A stretch of 64,000 nt of DNA from SHZL01 sp963815185 (GTDB taxonomy: Bacteria; Pseudomonadota; Gammaproteobacteria; Xanthomonadales; SZUA-36): contig CAWFGC010000009.1 of assembly GCA_963815185.1 (NCBI GenBank), positions 1 through 64,000 on the forward strand. The letters run 5' to 3'. The position numbers were made by a program, and so were the translations under genes. Position 1 is the first letter of the stretch; every line of letters begins with the position of its first letter. The notes under the pieces are model-generated. The model was not told the DNA's origin, did no database searches, and saw nothing but the letters and a program-made list of their open reading frames with translations. This document shows, piece after piece, positions 34,111-44,266 of the stretch.

Positions 34111-36259
34111 TCAGCTCTGTGCCGTTGCGTCTTCCGACAGGAAATGATAGTGCTCGATGGCTTCCAGGATGCCGAAGGCATGGGCCTGTTTGGCGAAGTA
34201 AATCCGTTCCAGATTGACCAATTGGGACAGCTCTTCTTCATGGCGATTGGCCACGACCACCGCTAGTGTATTGCCGCGCATCATGTCTTCGTCGGCGCCG
34301 GAACCACCGGCAACGAGTACTTGTTCCATGGGTATGTCCATTCGCAATGCGAAATAACGCAAGGCCTGCCCTTTGGAAGCGCGGGCCGGAATGATGTCAA
34401 TGTACTGACCGAAAGAACAAATCACGTTGGCGGTGATTTCATGCTGGTGCAGCAGTGCAATGAGCTCGTCAATTCCCGGACCCTTATCGGGCTGATAGTA
34501 ATATGAAATCTTGAGAGGACTCTGCATGGGCTTCGGTTGAGGCTCCATACCGGGCAGATCGGCCAAAACGCGCTGGATTTTCCCGCGATTCCAATGGTGA
34601 TCAATGTGATCTGCCCAGTAGTCGTCCTCAGCCAGAGATTTACCGTAGTGAATGCGTGTTCCCAGGCCGGTGATCAACACGTCCGGCGAGGGAATGCCAT
34701 GCTTTTTCATCACCGCCAGTGCGGAATCCAAACGCCGTCCGGTGGCGATACCGAAAGTGAGTTGTCTGCGATGCAGTTGCAGCATGTGCAAGTATTTTTT
34801 CAGCGCATCGGCATCTCCCAGCAGGCTTTGGTCCAGATCGCTGAAAATGGCCCGTTTACGATACCTTACTTCAAGCGGCAAGAAGCGTTCAATGGCCAGT
34901 GGCCGATGCTCACCGCGAAGATCCTTCAAGCATTCAAGGTAGCGCTCGGCATGTGCTGACCAGGTATAGTGCCGGCCAACACCCTGGATGCCGTTAGCCG
35001 AAGCTTCTTGCCAGTAATCACGCTGCTTGAGCAGCTTGCAACAGTGCTTCGGCCATTTTTTCCGTGTCCAGCGGATCGACCAGCTCACCGTTTCTGCAAT
35101 TGCCGATGATGTCGACCGGCCCGCCATTTTCCGTCGCCACAACCGGCAAGCCGCTGGCAGCCGCCTCCAGCAGCGTGAGCCCAAATGGCTCGGTCAGGGC
35201 TGGATTGACAAACACCCCTCCTACAGCAGCCACCATGCGGTAAATTTCCGGCACATCTTCGGAGCGATGGTGTTTGGGCATGGCGACCTTGCCGTAGAGA
35301 TCGTAGCGGTCTATCAACAGCAACAACTCGGTCAGCACGTCCCGCGCGCCTGCATTCAGGTCATGGATATCCGTGCGCTGGCCCGCAATCACCAGCAAGT
35401 TGGCCGCCTCCTGCAGCGCAGTGGATTCTCCGTAAGCCTGCATTAGCGTGGTGATGTTCTTGCGTTCATCCGGCCGCGACAGTGCCAACACCATGGGTTT
35501 TTCAGGATCACGCAAAAAACCTTTCAATGACTGCGAAAACGCGAATGAGTCGCCGTCGGCCGGCGGGTGAAATCGCTCCAGATCCGTCCCCGGTGGAATC
35601 ACCACCATGCGTCCGGGATCGTAATAATTGTAAAGACCGTACTGCTCTTCGATCTCATTATGTGTACTGGTGATAACCAGATCAGCGTTGGCCAGGGCTT
35701 CTTCCTCGGCAGCGATGCGCCGGGCAATGTTGTAGGTCCGTTCGATTTTCTCCGCCGACAGCCCCGAAGCCAACAGCCGTTTGCGCTTGTCCCGTCCCAG
35801 CGAGTGGCCGGTGTGGATCAGCGGAATGCCCAGTAGATTGGCCAGGCGCACCGCGACAAAAGCGGCATCCGGATAGTGGCTGTGCAATGCGTCAGGCATG
35901 CGCGGTTGCTGCTGCAGCCACTGAACCAGGTTATCGAGAAAACTTTCGAGATGATCCCATAGCTGTTCCTTGGCGATGTATTCTTCCGGTCCGGCATCGA
36001 TGCGCACGATGCGGGCGCGGTCGGACAGTTTCTCCAGGGGAAGCGCATAATCGTCACTCACCTCTTGATCGATGATACGGCGGGTGACCAGATCTACCTG
36101 TGCTACCGAGTCGTTCTCACCCAGGGCACGCGCCAATTCGACGACATACTGTGTTTGCCCTCCGGTATCGGCATCGCGGCCCAATTCGAGATCTTTGCCC
36201 CGAATCAAGCCGTGGATGCTGATCAGCATCAGGTAGAGCTTGTTGTCTTCAATATCCAT
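34111..36259 (-). CDS. sps: Sucrose-phosphate synthase with fused HAD sucrose-phosphate phosphatase (one frame break)
   Basis: About 715 residues reassembled. The GT4 synthase part has LISIHGLIRGKDLELGRDADTGGQTQYVVELA, DALHSHYPDAAFVAVRLA, HTGHSLGRDKRKRLL, LALSRPDERKN and NPALTEPFGLTLLEAAASGLP. After a +1 junction at about 35037 the HAD phosphatase begins with AIFSDLDQSLLG (motif I), then FGIATGRRLDSAL and GGSGADEDMMRG. It makes sucrose-6-phosphate from UDP-glucose and fructose-6-phosphate and dephosphorylates it. It is first in the sucrose cluster. Sucrose would serve as osmolyte and as amylosucrase substrate. Confidence 0.87.
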
Positions 36260-36554
36260 TGCAATCGATATTTAGTTTGGGTCAAGGCATGCAGGATTCA
36301 AAGCGGGGAAATTGAAATCGAACGCCCGCACCGGCGCACAGGGAGTCATGGGACTTTCTCGAGGCGGAATCAAAGGAATACCAATTCCCCAGGAGTGTTC
36401 ACCTGATGGCCGATCAAGCGGCCATTCAATTCAATTAAGGCGGGAAGCCCGAGGCGCCCGCCGATCTGGTGCTGGTGTCCAATATCGACGATGAACTGAT
36501 CGAGCAGGTCGTGATTCAATAGGAGCCCGCATCGCTGCACGGCTCCTGGCCCGG
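36260..36554. other. Intergenic region upstream of the sucrose cluster
   Basis: Likely holds the promoter of the minus-strand sucrose genes. A short plus-strand frame ending at about 36522 (DLVLVSNIDDELIEQVVIQ) could be the last piece of a lost gene, but I cannot name it. Nothing else seen. Confidence 0.35.
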
Positions 36555-37304
36555 CTATCTCTTGACGAACTTGAGCGTGAAACGGTCGGTATTTCCGGTC
36601 ACCGTGTGGCGCCCCACCTCATAGCGCAATTCGTCGTCAGGACGGAAATGCAAGGTCGCATAATCCACCAGTTGGAAACCTGCGGCCTGGATCTCCTTGA
36701 TGGCCATGACCGGATCGACGCGGCGGCGGTTTTCATTATTGTCAGCTTCCATGTGGCGCCGTGTATGGTCCACCACCGCATAGATCCCGCCGGGCTTGAG
36801 GGCGTCATAGACCGCCTTGTTCAGGGCCATGCGGCTTGCGGCGTCAAAGTTGTGATAATTACGGAAGGTCAACACCATATCGGCACCGGTGACACCGAGG
36901 CCATTGGCTTCCAGCACATAGAGGCGTGCCCCTTCGGGCCGATACATTTTGGAATCTTCGGCGGCGATCTGCATGCGCTCGAAACCTGGTTTGCCGGCCA
37001 GGTTCGTCTTTACGTTACCGGTGCCCAGGGCTACGAAAAATTCGCCTTTTTCCGCCATCACCGGGGCCAGTAATTTGGTATACCAGCCACCGCCGGGAAT
37101 CAGCTCAACGATCTTCATGTTATCGCGCAGCCCGAAAAACTCCAGTGTTTCGACCGGCAGGCGGTTGGCATCGCGCACGGTGTCGGCTTCGCCACGGATG
37201 TCGGCGCCCATGGCCGTACGAATTTTTTCCGCCGTTGCGGAATAATCATCTGCGGCTGCCGAAGCTGCTGCCGCCAGCATCAATAAACATAGAAGTCTCT
37301 TCAT
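36555..37304 (-). CDS. Exported class I methyltransferase-like protein
   Basis: 249 residues from the ATG at 37304 (GAGGAAGATC before it). The signal peptide is MKRLLCLLMLAAAASAAA. The mature domain has MKIVELIPGGGWYTKLLAPVM (SAM motif I), LVLTFRNYHNF and LKPGGIYAVVDHT. A secreted SAM-methyltransferase fold is unusual, but this exported family is widespread in proteobacteria. Substrate unknown. The longer frame to 37529 lacks a signal peptide and is not preferred. Confidence 0.78.
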   Translation of the reverse strand: MKRLLCLLMLAAAASAAADDYSATAEKIRTAMGADIRGEADTVRDANRLPVETLEFFGLRDNMKIVELIPGGGWYTKLLAPVMAEKGEFFVALGTGNVKTNLAGKPGFERMQIAAEDSKMYRPEGARLYVLEANGLGVTGADMVLTFRNYHNFDAASRMALNKAVYDALKPGGIYAVVDHTRRHMEADNNENRRRVDPVMAIKEIQAAGFQLVDYATLHFRPDDELRYEVGRHTVTGNTDRFTLKFVKR

Positions 37305-37504
37305 GATCTTCCTCTCACGGGAACAGGAGTAGAACCGAAAGCATAGCAAATATGCAGCGCTGTGAAATTCCGGCTGCGCGCGAGCCCGGGTTGGTGTGAA
37401 GATCATCCGTGCCCGGCTGGCAGTCCAACGCCATTGGGCTTGTGCAACCATGACGTATGGCGCAAAGCGAAAATGGTGTAAATTCGATCTATCAGGCTGA
37501 ACCC

Positions 37505-38449
37505 ATGGAAATCCGAACCGACATGCCATCCGCCATCTCCGTGCGCAACCTCAGCAAAATCTATGACACGGGCTTCCAGGCCTTGAAGAACGTGAACCTG
37601 GAAATCCAGCGCGGTGAAATCTTTGCCTTGCTGGGCCCCAACGGCGCCGGCAAGACCACGCTGATCAGCATCATCTGCGGCATTGTCAATCCGGGCACGG
37701 GCCAGGTGCTGGCCGACGGCTACGATGTCATTGCCGATTTTCGCGCGACCCGTTCCAGGATCGGCCTGGTGCCGCAGGAACTGACCACCGATGCCTTCGA
37801 GACCGTTTGGGACACGGCCAGTTTCTCGCGCGGCCTGTTCGGTAAGGCGGCCAATCCGCAACACCTCGAGTCGGTATTACGCGAGTTGTCGCTGTGGGAC
37901 AAGCGGGACACCCGGATCAAGATGCTGTCCGGCGGCATGAAGCGTAGGGTAATGATTGCCAAGGCCCTGGCGCACGAACCGCAGATCCTGTTCCTGGACG
38001 AGCCCACCGCCGGTGTCGATGTGGAGTTACGCCGCGATATGTGGGCCATGGTGCGGCGACTGCGCGCCAGCGGCGTCACCATCATCCTCACCACCCATTA
38101 CATTGAAGAAGCAGAAGAAATGGCGGACCGTATCGCGGTCATCCACAACGGCGAGATCGTGGTCGTGGAAGACAAGGATGTGCTGATGAAGAAGCTCGGC
38201 AAAAAACAACTCACACTGCAATTGCAAAGCCCGCTGTCTGCCATCCCGGCCGAGTTGGCGGATTACCCGCTGGAACTCGCGACCGGTGGCGAGCAACTGG
38301 TCTATACCTTCGATGCCCACGGCGATCGCACCGGCATCGCCAGCCTGCTGCGGCGCCTGAGCGAACACGGCATCGACTTCAAGGACCTGAACACCAGTGA
38401 AAGTTCGCTGGAGGAAATCTTCGTCAACCTGGTGCGGTCACGGACATGA
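37505..38449 (+). CDS. ABC-2 exporter ATP-binding protein (YadG-like)
   Basis: About 314 residues. Walker A LLGPNGAGKTTLISIICG, Q-loop VPQELT, signature MLSGGMKRRVMIAKAL, Walker B ILFLDEPTAGVD, switch ILTTHYIEEAEEMAD. The C-terminal extension (LNTSESSLEEIFVNLV) is typical of ABC-2 exporters. Starts at 37457 or 37523 are also possible. It overlaps the permease gene by 4 bp. Substrate unknown. Confidence 0.87.
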   Translation: MEIRTDMPSAISVRNLSKIYDTGFQALKNVNLEIQRGEIFALLGPNGAGKTTLISIICGIVNPGTGQVLADGYDVIADFRATRSRIGLVPQELTTDAFETVWDTASFSRGLFGKAANPQHLESVLRELSLWDKRDTRIKMLSGGMKRRVMIAKALAHEPQILFLDEPTAGVDVELRRDMWAMVRRLRASGVTIILTTHYIEEAEEMADRIAVIHNGEIVVVEDKDVLMKKLGKKQLTLQLQSPLSAIPAELADYPLELATGGEQLVYTFDAHGDRTGIASLLRRLSEHGIDFKDLNTSESSLEEIFVNLVRSRT

Positions 38450-39207
38450 ACGGCTTCGCCATACGCGCCATTTACCTGTTTGAAATGCACCGCGCCTGGC
38501 GCACGCTGATGCAGAGTCTGGCCACGCCTGTGATCTCCACTTCCTTGTATTTTGTCGTGTTCGGTTCGGCCATTGGCTCACGCATGGCCGAGGTGGACGG
38601 GGTCAGCTACGGCGCGTTCATCGTCCCGGGACTGGTGATGCTGGCGCTGCTCACCGAGAGTGTCTCCAATGCCTCCTTCGGCATCTATATGCCGCGCTAT
38701 AACGGCACCATCTACGAAGTTCTGTCCGCTCCCATATCCTTTGTCGAGATCGTGATCGGTTATGTCGGCGCCGCCGCCAGCAAGTCCATTGTGCTTGGTT
38801 TCGTCATTCTGCTGACGGCACGCGTGTTCGTGGACTACGACATCGGCCATCCGTTGTGGATGCTGGGTTTTTTGCTGTTGACCGCGGTGACCTTCAGCCT
38901 GTTCGGCTTTGTGATTGGTATCTGGGCGGACAACTGGGAAAAACTGCAGGTCGTACCGATTCTGATCGTAACCCCGCTGGCCTTCCTCGGCGGCAGTTTT
39001 TATTCGCTCAGCATCTTGCCGCCGCTGTGGCAGAAGATCACGCTGTTCAACCCGGTGGTGTACCTGATCAGCGGTTTCCGCTGGAGCTTTTACGGCGTGT
39101 CCGACGTCAGCCCCGCGCTCAGCCTGGGCATGACCCTGGTATTTATGGTGCTGTGCCTGGTCGCCATCGGCTCGATTTTCCGTACCGGCTACCGCCTGAA
39201 AAGCTAG
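38446..39207 (+). CDS. ABC-2 type permease (YadH-like)
   Basis: 253 residues with about six hydrophobic helices, including FIVPGLVMLALLTESVSNASFGIYMPRYNGTIYEVLSAPIS, the conserved ABC-2 region, and LAFLGGSFYSLSILPP near the C-terminus. It is translationally coupled to the ATPase (ATGA overlap). The pair should form a half-transporter dimer exporting an unknown hydrophobic substrate. Confidence 0.87.
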   Translation: MNGFAIRAIYLFEMHRAWRTLMQSLATPVISTSLYFVVFGSAIGSRMAEVDGVSYGAFIVPGLVMLALLTESVSNASFGIYMPRYNGTIYEVLSAPISFVEIVIGYVGAAASKSIVLGFVILLTARVFVDYDIGHPLWMLGFLLLTAVTFSLFGFVIGIWADNWEKLQVVPILIVTPLAFLGGSFYSLSILPPLWQKITLFNPVVYLISGFRWSFYGVSDVSPALSLGMTLVFMVLCLVAIGSIFRTGYRLKS

Positions 39208-39221
39208 CAAGTCAGTAAGCC

Positions 39222-42027
39222 TTATTTCCTGACTTTCTCCAGTGTCGACCAGAACCGCTCGATCCATTGACTCGATGGGCGCAGCGCCAGGAATGCATTC
39301 GATGCGGTCCTCCAGGGAAGGTTCGGGCTCCTCGTTGCGCCGGCCCATGCCCGCAGCCAAACGCCGCATCTGGTAATTCATGCGCGCGGCCTTGTCCGCC
39401 GCGGGCGATTCGACTTCGGCCGCAACCTCCAATGCAATACAAGCCTCACGTAGCTGCTCCTCATTCTGTGCTGACGGTCCCTGCTGCCAGAACGCTGCCA
39501 GTGCAGCGGTATCGATACCCTTGGGCAGGCCCTGCAACAAGCTGGCATCGGCTTCTGCGTCGCCGGCTTTCTGTGCACAGGCGGTGATTTTCTGCTGCAG
39601 GCAGGTCCAGCTCGCCTGCTCCTGGCGGCGCCGGATCTCAAGGGCAATATCGCGTGCCTGGGTCTCCATGGCCTGAAAATCCCTGGCCAGACGCTGTTGC
39701 ACGGGCTGAGGTAATTCGATCTCGCGCAGTTGATGTTTCAATGCGGAAAGATCCTTGTTCAGTTGCAGTCCCTGCTCATCATCCTTCGATGCCAGCAGCG
39801 CCCGGGCTTGATCGCGCAGGGCCTCGGCCTGTTCCACCCGGGCCTTCAGTTCGGCAGACTGCTGCCCGCGCTGCTCGTCCATGCGGGCAAAAACCGCATC
39901 GCAAGCTGCGCGAAAGGCCTTCCAGAGCTTGCGGTCGACTGCCACCGGGGTGATACCGGCGGCCTTCCATTCTCGCTGCAGCCGCTTGCACTGTTCGATC
40001 GCTTGCGGCAAGTCTTCCATGGCGGACAGTTGCTGCGCCCTGTCGACCAGTTGTTCCTTGACAGCGATGTTGCGGCCGTATTCTTCTTTGATGTGGCTGT
40101 AGATCCGGTCGCAAATGGCGCGGAACGCCTTGTGGCTGATGCGGTCAGCCTTTTGGTCCACCGGCTTGATCGCGCGGAATGCCGCACGGGCGGTGTCCAG
40201 GGTTTTCTGTACCACGCGCCAATCGGGCGCCGCGCCGGGCGTCCCGGTTTCAGGTTGAACCGGTTCCGCGCCGGACGGCGGCCAGGCCATCTTTTCCTCG
40301 TATTCTGTCAGTTGCTCTACCAGATGCATCCGCTGGGCAAAATTCTCCCGCGACACGATTGCCTGTTGCTCGAAGGCCGCTTTACAGGGTTTCCAGGCCT
40401 CGTCGGCTGCCGCCTTGAAGTCATTCCACAAAATCTGTTCACGCCCATGCGGCAGCGCCCCCAGTTGTTTCCACTCATCCTGCAAAAGCCGGATCCTGGC
40501 TGCAAGAATCTCGGCATTCTCCTCGCTGCCGATCAAGGCGGACATACGGGCACACAGCTCCACCTTCTTCGGTTCGACGGCAAAATTCCGCCAGTCGTCG
40601 ACTTCCTTCAGCCGGGCCACCAGTGGTTGTATTTCTCCTTCGAACCGCTGCCGCTGTTTTGGCGCCAGTGACTTCAGGCTGCGGCGGGCCTTGACCAGCG
40701 CCCGGTTGGCCTCCTTGCTGTGATTCTGATCGAGCTCCGCACGCAAGGTATCGAGTGATTTCTGCAGGCGCCCGATATGTTTGTGCTGATCTTTTTCCAG
40801 GGTGTCGAGTTGATCGCGAAGCTGCGTCAGCGCCTGCTGCAGTTGCACGATCCGGACGGGCGTTTGGGCCTGGTGTGATTCGGGCCAGGGCAGGGAGGCA
40901 ATCGTCTTCCTTAAAGGTTCGATTTGCCGCTGCAAGGCATGGTAGTCGGTAGCATCGACCTGTCCGGCTTCATTGAGGATCTTGTCCAGGCGAGGAGCTT
41001 TGTCGTGCAGACCTTGCAAGGTGCGTAAATTGGATCGCCACAGCTCCAGGTAGCGCCCGCAGGTTTGCGCCTGCTCTTTGGTCGGCTGGGCCATGTTCCG
41101 TGCCGCCTGCCAACGATTTTCCAGCTCATCCAGGCGCCCGGCCAGTTGGGCGATGTCCGCCCGATCCTGTGGCATGACAACCGTTGCATCGATCAGCTTC
41201 AGTTCAGTGACGATAGCAGCAAATTCCTCACCGACGGCGGCCAACTCGGTCTGCGCCTGCTCCTCGGCTGCGCGTGCATCGGCCAGCTTGACCAGGCGTT
41301 GAGCGCAGGCGGCCTGGTCGCGCTGAAATTGCTCCTGCTGGGCCGGACTGGCGGATGCCTTGACCGTCCGCCATTGAGCTACCAACACCCGGTAGTTGTT
41401 CTCATAATCCGGCGAATCCACGGCAGTGACCATTTCCTGGGCTTTGTCGCACAATTGCCGGATCTTCTCTTGCCGCTCCGCGGCGGCAAGTTGCTGCGCC
41501 TGGTGCTCATCGACCAGCGTCTTGCAGTGGCGGAAAACCGCCTTGTCATGGCCCTTGGCGCGCTGCATGAGCTCACCGAGCAGTGCCATGCTGTCGATGC
41601 CAAGAGCGGCGTTCAGGCGCGCTTTTGCCGACGGATGGCTGCTGGCGATTTCCATACGGACCGCGTCGTCGCCGATGCGCGCGATGGCGGCAGCCTGCAG
41701 TTCCGCATCGTCGCTCAGGTTGATGATGCGGCTCAGGATGGCATCATCATTTATTGCCGCAAGCTGGCCTGCGCTGGGCAGTATTTGCTGCAGCCGCTGG
41801 TTTTTGGCCTGTTGCTGCAACGTTTCGGTCAGGGTCTCAATCAATTTGTCCAGGACGTCGGGGTCGTCGATGCGCGCCAGGGCCGCGGACTGTACGGTCG
41901 CATCCGGGTCGGTCCTGACCAGCTCCAGCAGCACATCCCGCTCATCCAGTTGTTCAACCGCGGCTTTGCGCACCTGGGGATCGGGGTGCTGCCATTTCGG
42001 GCCTGTAATGGAGTCAAACAGTGACAT
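39222..42027 (-). CDS. DUF349 coiled-coil protein (C-terminal frame break)
   Basis: About 935 residues from the ATG at 42027 (MSLFDSITGPKWQHPD). HEAT-like N-terminal repeats (PQVRKAAVEQLDERDVLLELVRTDPDATVQSAALARI) are followed by long coiled coil and several DUF349 units (WKQLGALPHGREQILWNDFKAA, WKAAGITPVAVDRKLWKAFRAACDAVFARMDEQ). The frame shifts by +1 near 39300. The true tail then reads FLALRPSSQWIERFWSTL, ending at 39222. The open frame that runs on to 38578 is antisense to the ABC permease and not real; the frame upstream of 42027 is likewise spurious. Cellular role unknown. Confidence 0.85.
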
Positions 42028-42195
42028 GCAACAGATTCCTGAAGTTTCTGAACAAAAGCGGCACGTCAATTTTACTTGAGAAAACGGGTGAAGGGCTTGT
42101 TTTTGGTGACCGCGTTCGCTTTTTCCCCGATTTTGCCGATGGACAGGGACGGCGACACAGCTTATAACAGTCCACTTCCACCCTTCGGATTGGCC

Positions 42196-42870
42196 ATGCG
42201 GCACTGGACACTGCTCGGAGAGGCGCCTATTCCGGGCACGGACCGTTCCCTGGTTCTGTACCAGGGCAAGGACGATTTCTCCATCAAGATATCCGGCGGC
42301 CACGAGCTGATGAATACGCGCAAGCATGGCTCGGAGGACGCGCTGGGCAGCCTGCCGTGCCAGCGGCTGCAGGAACCAGAAGCGGCGCGGGTGCTGATTG
42401 GCGGCCTGGGTATGGGATTCACCCTGGCTGCCGTGCTCAAGAGTGTGGGGCCGCAGGCCGAAGTGACCGTGGCCGAATTGATTCCCGAGGTGGTGGAATG
42501 GAATCGCGGGCCGCTGGGTGCCTACAGCGGTCACCCGCTCGACGACCCGCGCACACGGGTCTACATAGGCGACGTGGCAAAACTGTTACGCCGGCAGCGC
42601 GCCGCCTTCGATGTGATCGCGCTGGATGTGGACAATGGGCCCGAAGGGCTGACCAGGAGCAGCAACAATTGGCTCTACTCGGCGGCCGGCATCGCTGCCG
42701 CCCAGGACGCGCTCAGCCCCAATGGTATTTTGGCTTATTGGTCCGCCGGCCCGGACCAGGGTTTTCACGACCGCTTGCGGCGCTGCGGTTTCCTCGTGGA
42801 GGAGACCCGCGTGCATGCGCATGGCGGCAAGGGGACTCGACACACCATCTGGTTGGCCAGCATTATGTGA
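42196..42870 (+). CDS. Spermidine synthase-like SAM-dependent protein
   Basis: About 224 residues from the ATG at 42196 (MRHWTLLGEAPIPG). Core: LIGGLGMGFTLAAVL (nucleotide-binding glycine loop), VTVAELIPEVVEWNR, VYIGDVAKLL, FDVIALDVDNGPEG, ALSPNGILAYWS. The fold is that of polyamine synthase/methyltransferase-like proteins, but the usual polyamine-binding acidic residues are not clear, so the reaction is uncertain. A start at 42076 adds a segment lacking family resemblance. Confidence 0.78.
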   Translation: MRHWTLLGEAPIPGTDRSLVLYQGKDDFSIKISGGHELMNTRKHGSEDALGSLPCQRLQEPEAARVLIGGLGMGFTLAAVLKSVGPQAEVTVAELIPEVVEWNRGPLGAYSGHPLDDPRTRVYIGDVAKLLRRQRAAFDVIALDVDNGPEGLTRSSNNWLYSAAGIAAAQDALSPNGILAYWSAGPDQGFHDRLRRCGFLVEETRVHAHGGKGTRHTIWLASIM

Positions 42871-42910
42871 GCTTGGAACACCGGTTTGACAATCCTTCGA
42901 GGAGGCATTG

Positions 42911-43177
42911 ATGGCGGGCGGATGGGCTAAAGACGGGGCAGTGCAGGATCAAATCGACGCCAGCATCGACGATGCCGTGCAGCGGGCGCGCAGCCAGTTG
43001 CCGCGCGGCGCAAGCCTGAAATCATGCGAAGAATGCGGTGCCGCCATTCCACCAGCGCGGCGCAAAGCCATGCCTGGCGTGCGCCTGTGCGTCACCTGTC
43101 AATCGGAATCCGACGCCGAGCAGGCGAACTTCAGCGGCTACAACCGTCGCGGCAGCAAGGACAGTCAGTTGCGCTAG
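42911..43177 (+). CDS. DksA/TraR-type zinc-finger protein
   Basis: 88 residues with GAGGAGG before the ATG. A four-cysteine zinc finger, C39-x2-C42 and C59-x2-C62 (SCEECGAAIPPARRKAMPGVRLCVTCQ), is the TraR/DksA C-terminal domain. The long DksA coiled coil is absent, so it resembles the short YbiI-like group. Such proteins may bind RNA polymerase. It follows the spermidine-synthase-like gene by 40 bp. Confidence 0.85.
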   Translation: MAGGWAKDGAVQDQIDASIDDAVQRARSQLPRGASLKSCEECGAAIPPARRKAMPGVRLCVTCQSESDAEQANFSGYNRRGSKDSQLR

Positions 43178-43209
43178 TCTGGAGCAGAATCTGACGCAGA
43201 TTCATGATT

Positions 43210-44176
43210 TTACTGACGCTGCGGGCTGCCGGTCCGGGCAATGCGATTGGTTGCCGCGACCAGTTCGCGGGTAATTTCCGGCTCGTGGGAGGAATGCCCG
43301 GAAGCGGGCGCGATGACGTAGTCCAGTTCAGGCCAGACCCGGCTGAGGTCAAGGAGATTCTTGACCGCGCAAACGACATCGTAACGGCCGTGCACCGCGA
43401 ACGCAGGCAGGTGCCGGATGCGCTCCACGCGATCAAGTAACAGCGTCTCCGGTTCGGGTTTGACGTTGCGCAGGTAATGTGCTTCCAGCCGGGCGATCGC
43501 CCAGGCGGTATCCGGCTTGGCGAATTCACTGGTGAATTCTTCGTTGGGCAGCAGCGTGCAGCAGGAACCTTCGTAAATCGACCAGTGTTTTGCCGCTTCG
43601 TGCGCCAGCTCGCGATCGTCCCCGGTAAGGCGTTTCCAGTAGGCTTCAAGCAAGTCACCGCGTTCCTCAGCGGGGATGAATTCGGCAAACTCACGCCAGT
43701 TCTCCGGTTGGATCATGCCCACGCGGTTGAGAAACCAGTCGATCTCCTCATCGCGCAACAACCAGATACCGCGCAAGGTCAGGCTTTTGCAGCGCTCGGG
43801 GTGTTCTTGTGCGTAGTAAAGTGAGATGGTGCTGCCATAGGAGCCGCCGAATACATGCCAGCGCTCGATGCCGAGCAGCTCCCGCAACCGTTCGATATCG
43901 CCCACGGTATCGGCCATTGAGTTGTTGCTCAGGTCACCGACGCGGGCGCGAACGGCCGCTGCCACGTTGGTCCAGCAGAACCACGCGAAATTGTTCCGGA
44001 TCGAAGAAGCGCCGGTCGGTCTCCGTGCAACCGGCGCCGGGTCCACCATGCAGGAAAAGGATCGGTTCGCCAACGGGATTACCACATTGTTCCCAGTAGA
44101 GCCGGTGCGGATCGTCCACCGGCAGAGTCCCGGTTTCATAAGGTTGGATGGGCGGAAAAAAATAGGAATTGGCCAT
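43210..44176 (-). CDS. pip: Proline iminopeptidase (one frame break)
   Basis: About 321 residues. FFPPIQPYETGTLPVDDPHRLYWEQCGNPVGEPILFLHGGPGAG is the conserved opening with the oxyanion HGGPG. After a +1 junction near 43940 come DQRGSGRS...GDLSNNSMADTV, the nucleophile GGSYGSTISLYYAQ, AVHGRYDVVC (catalytic Asp) and SGHSSHEPEI (catalytic His). It removes N-terminal proline from peptides. The reassembled length is normal. Confidence 0.88.
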
Positions 44177-44266
44177 GACTTGATCTCGATGGTCTGGTTG
44201 AGACGATGCAGTTTGTAGCGAACAGCGCCAGCTTAGGCATGCCCGCCAACAAAGTCCATAAGGCAA

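Noticed and set aside
38578..39221. Extension of the DUF349 frame to 38578
   Set aside because: It runs antisense through the ABC permease. The real DUF349 tail is recovered in another frame and stops at 39222.
42028..42534. Upstream extension of the DUF349 frame
   Set aside because: Antisense to the spermidine-synthase-like gene; the DUF349 family start is at 42027.
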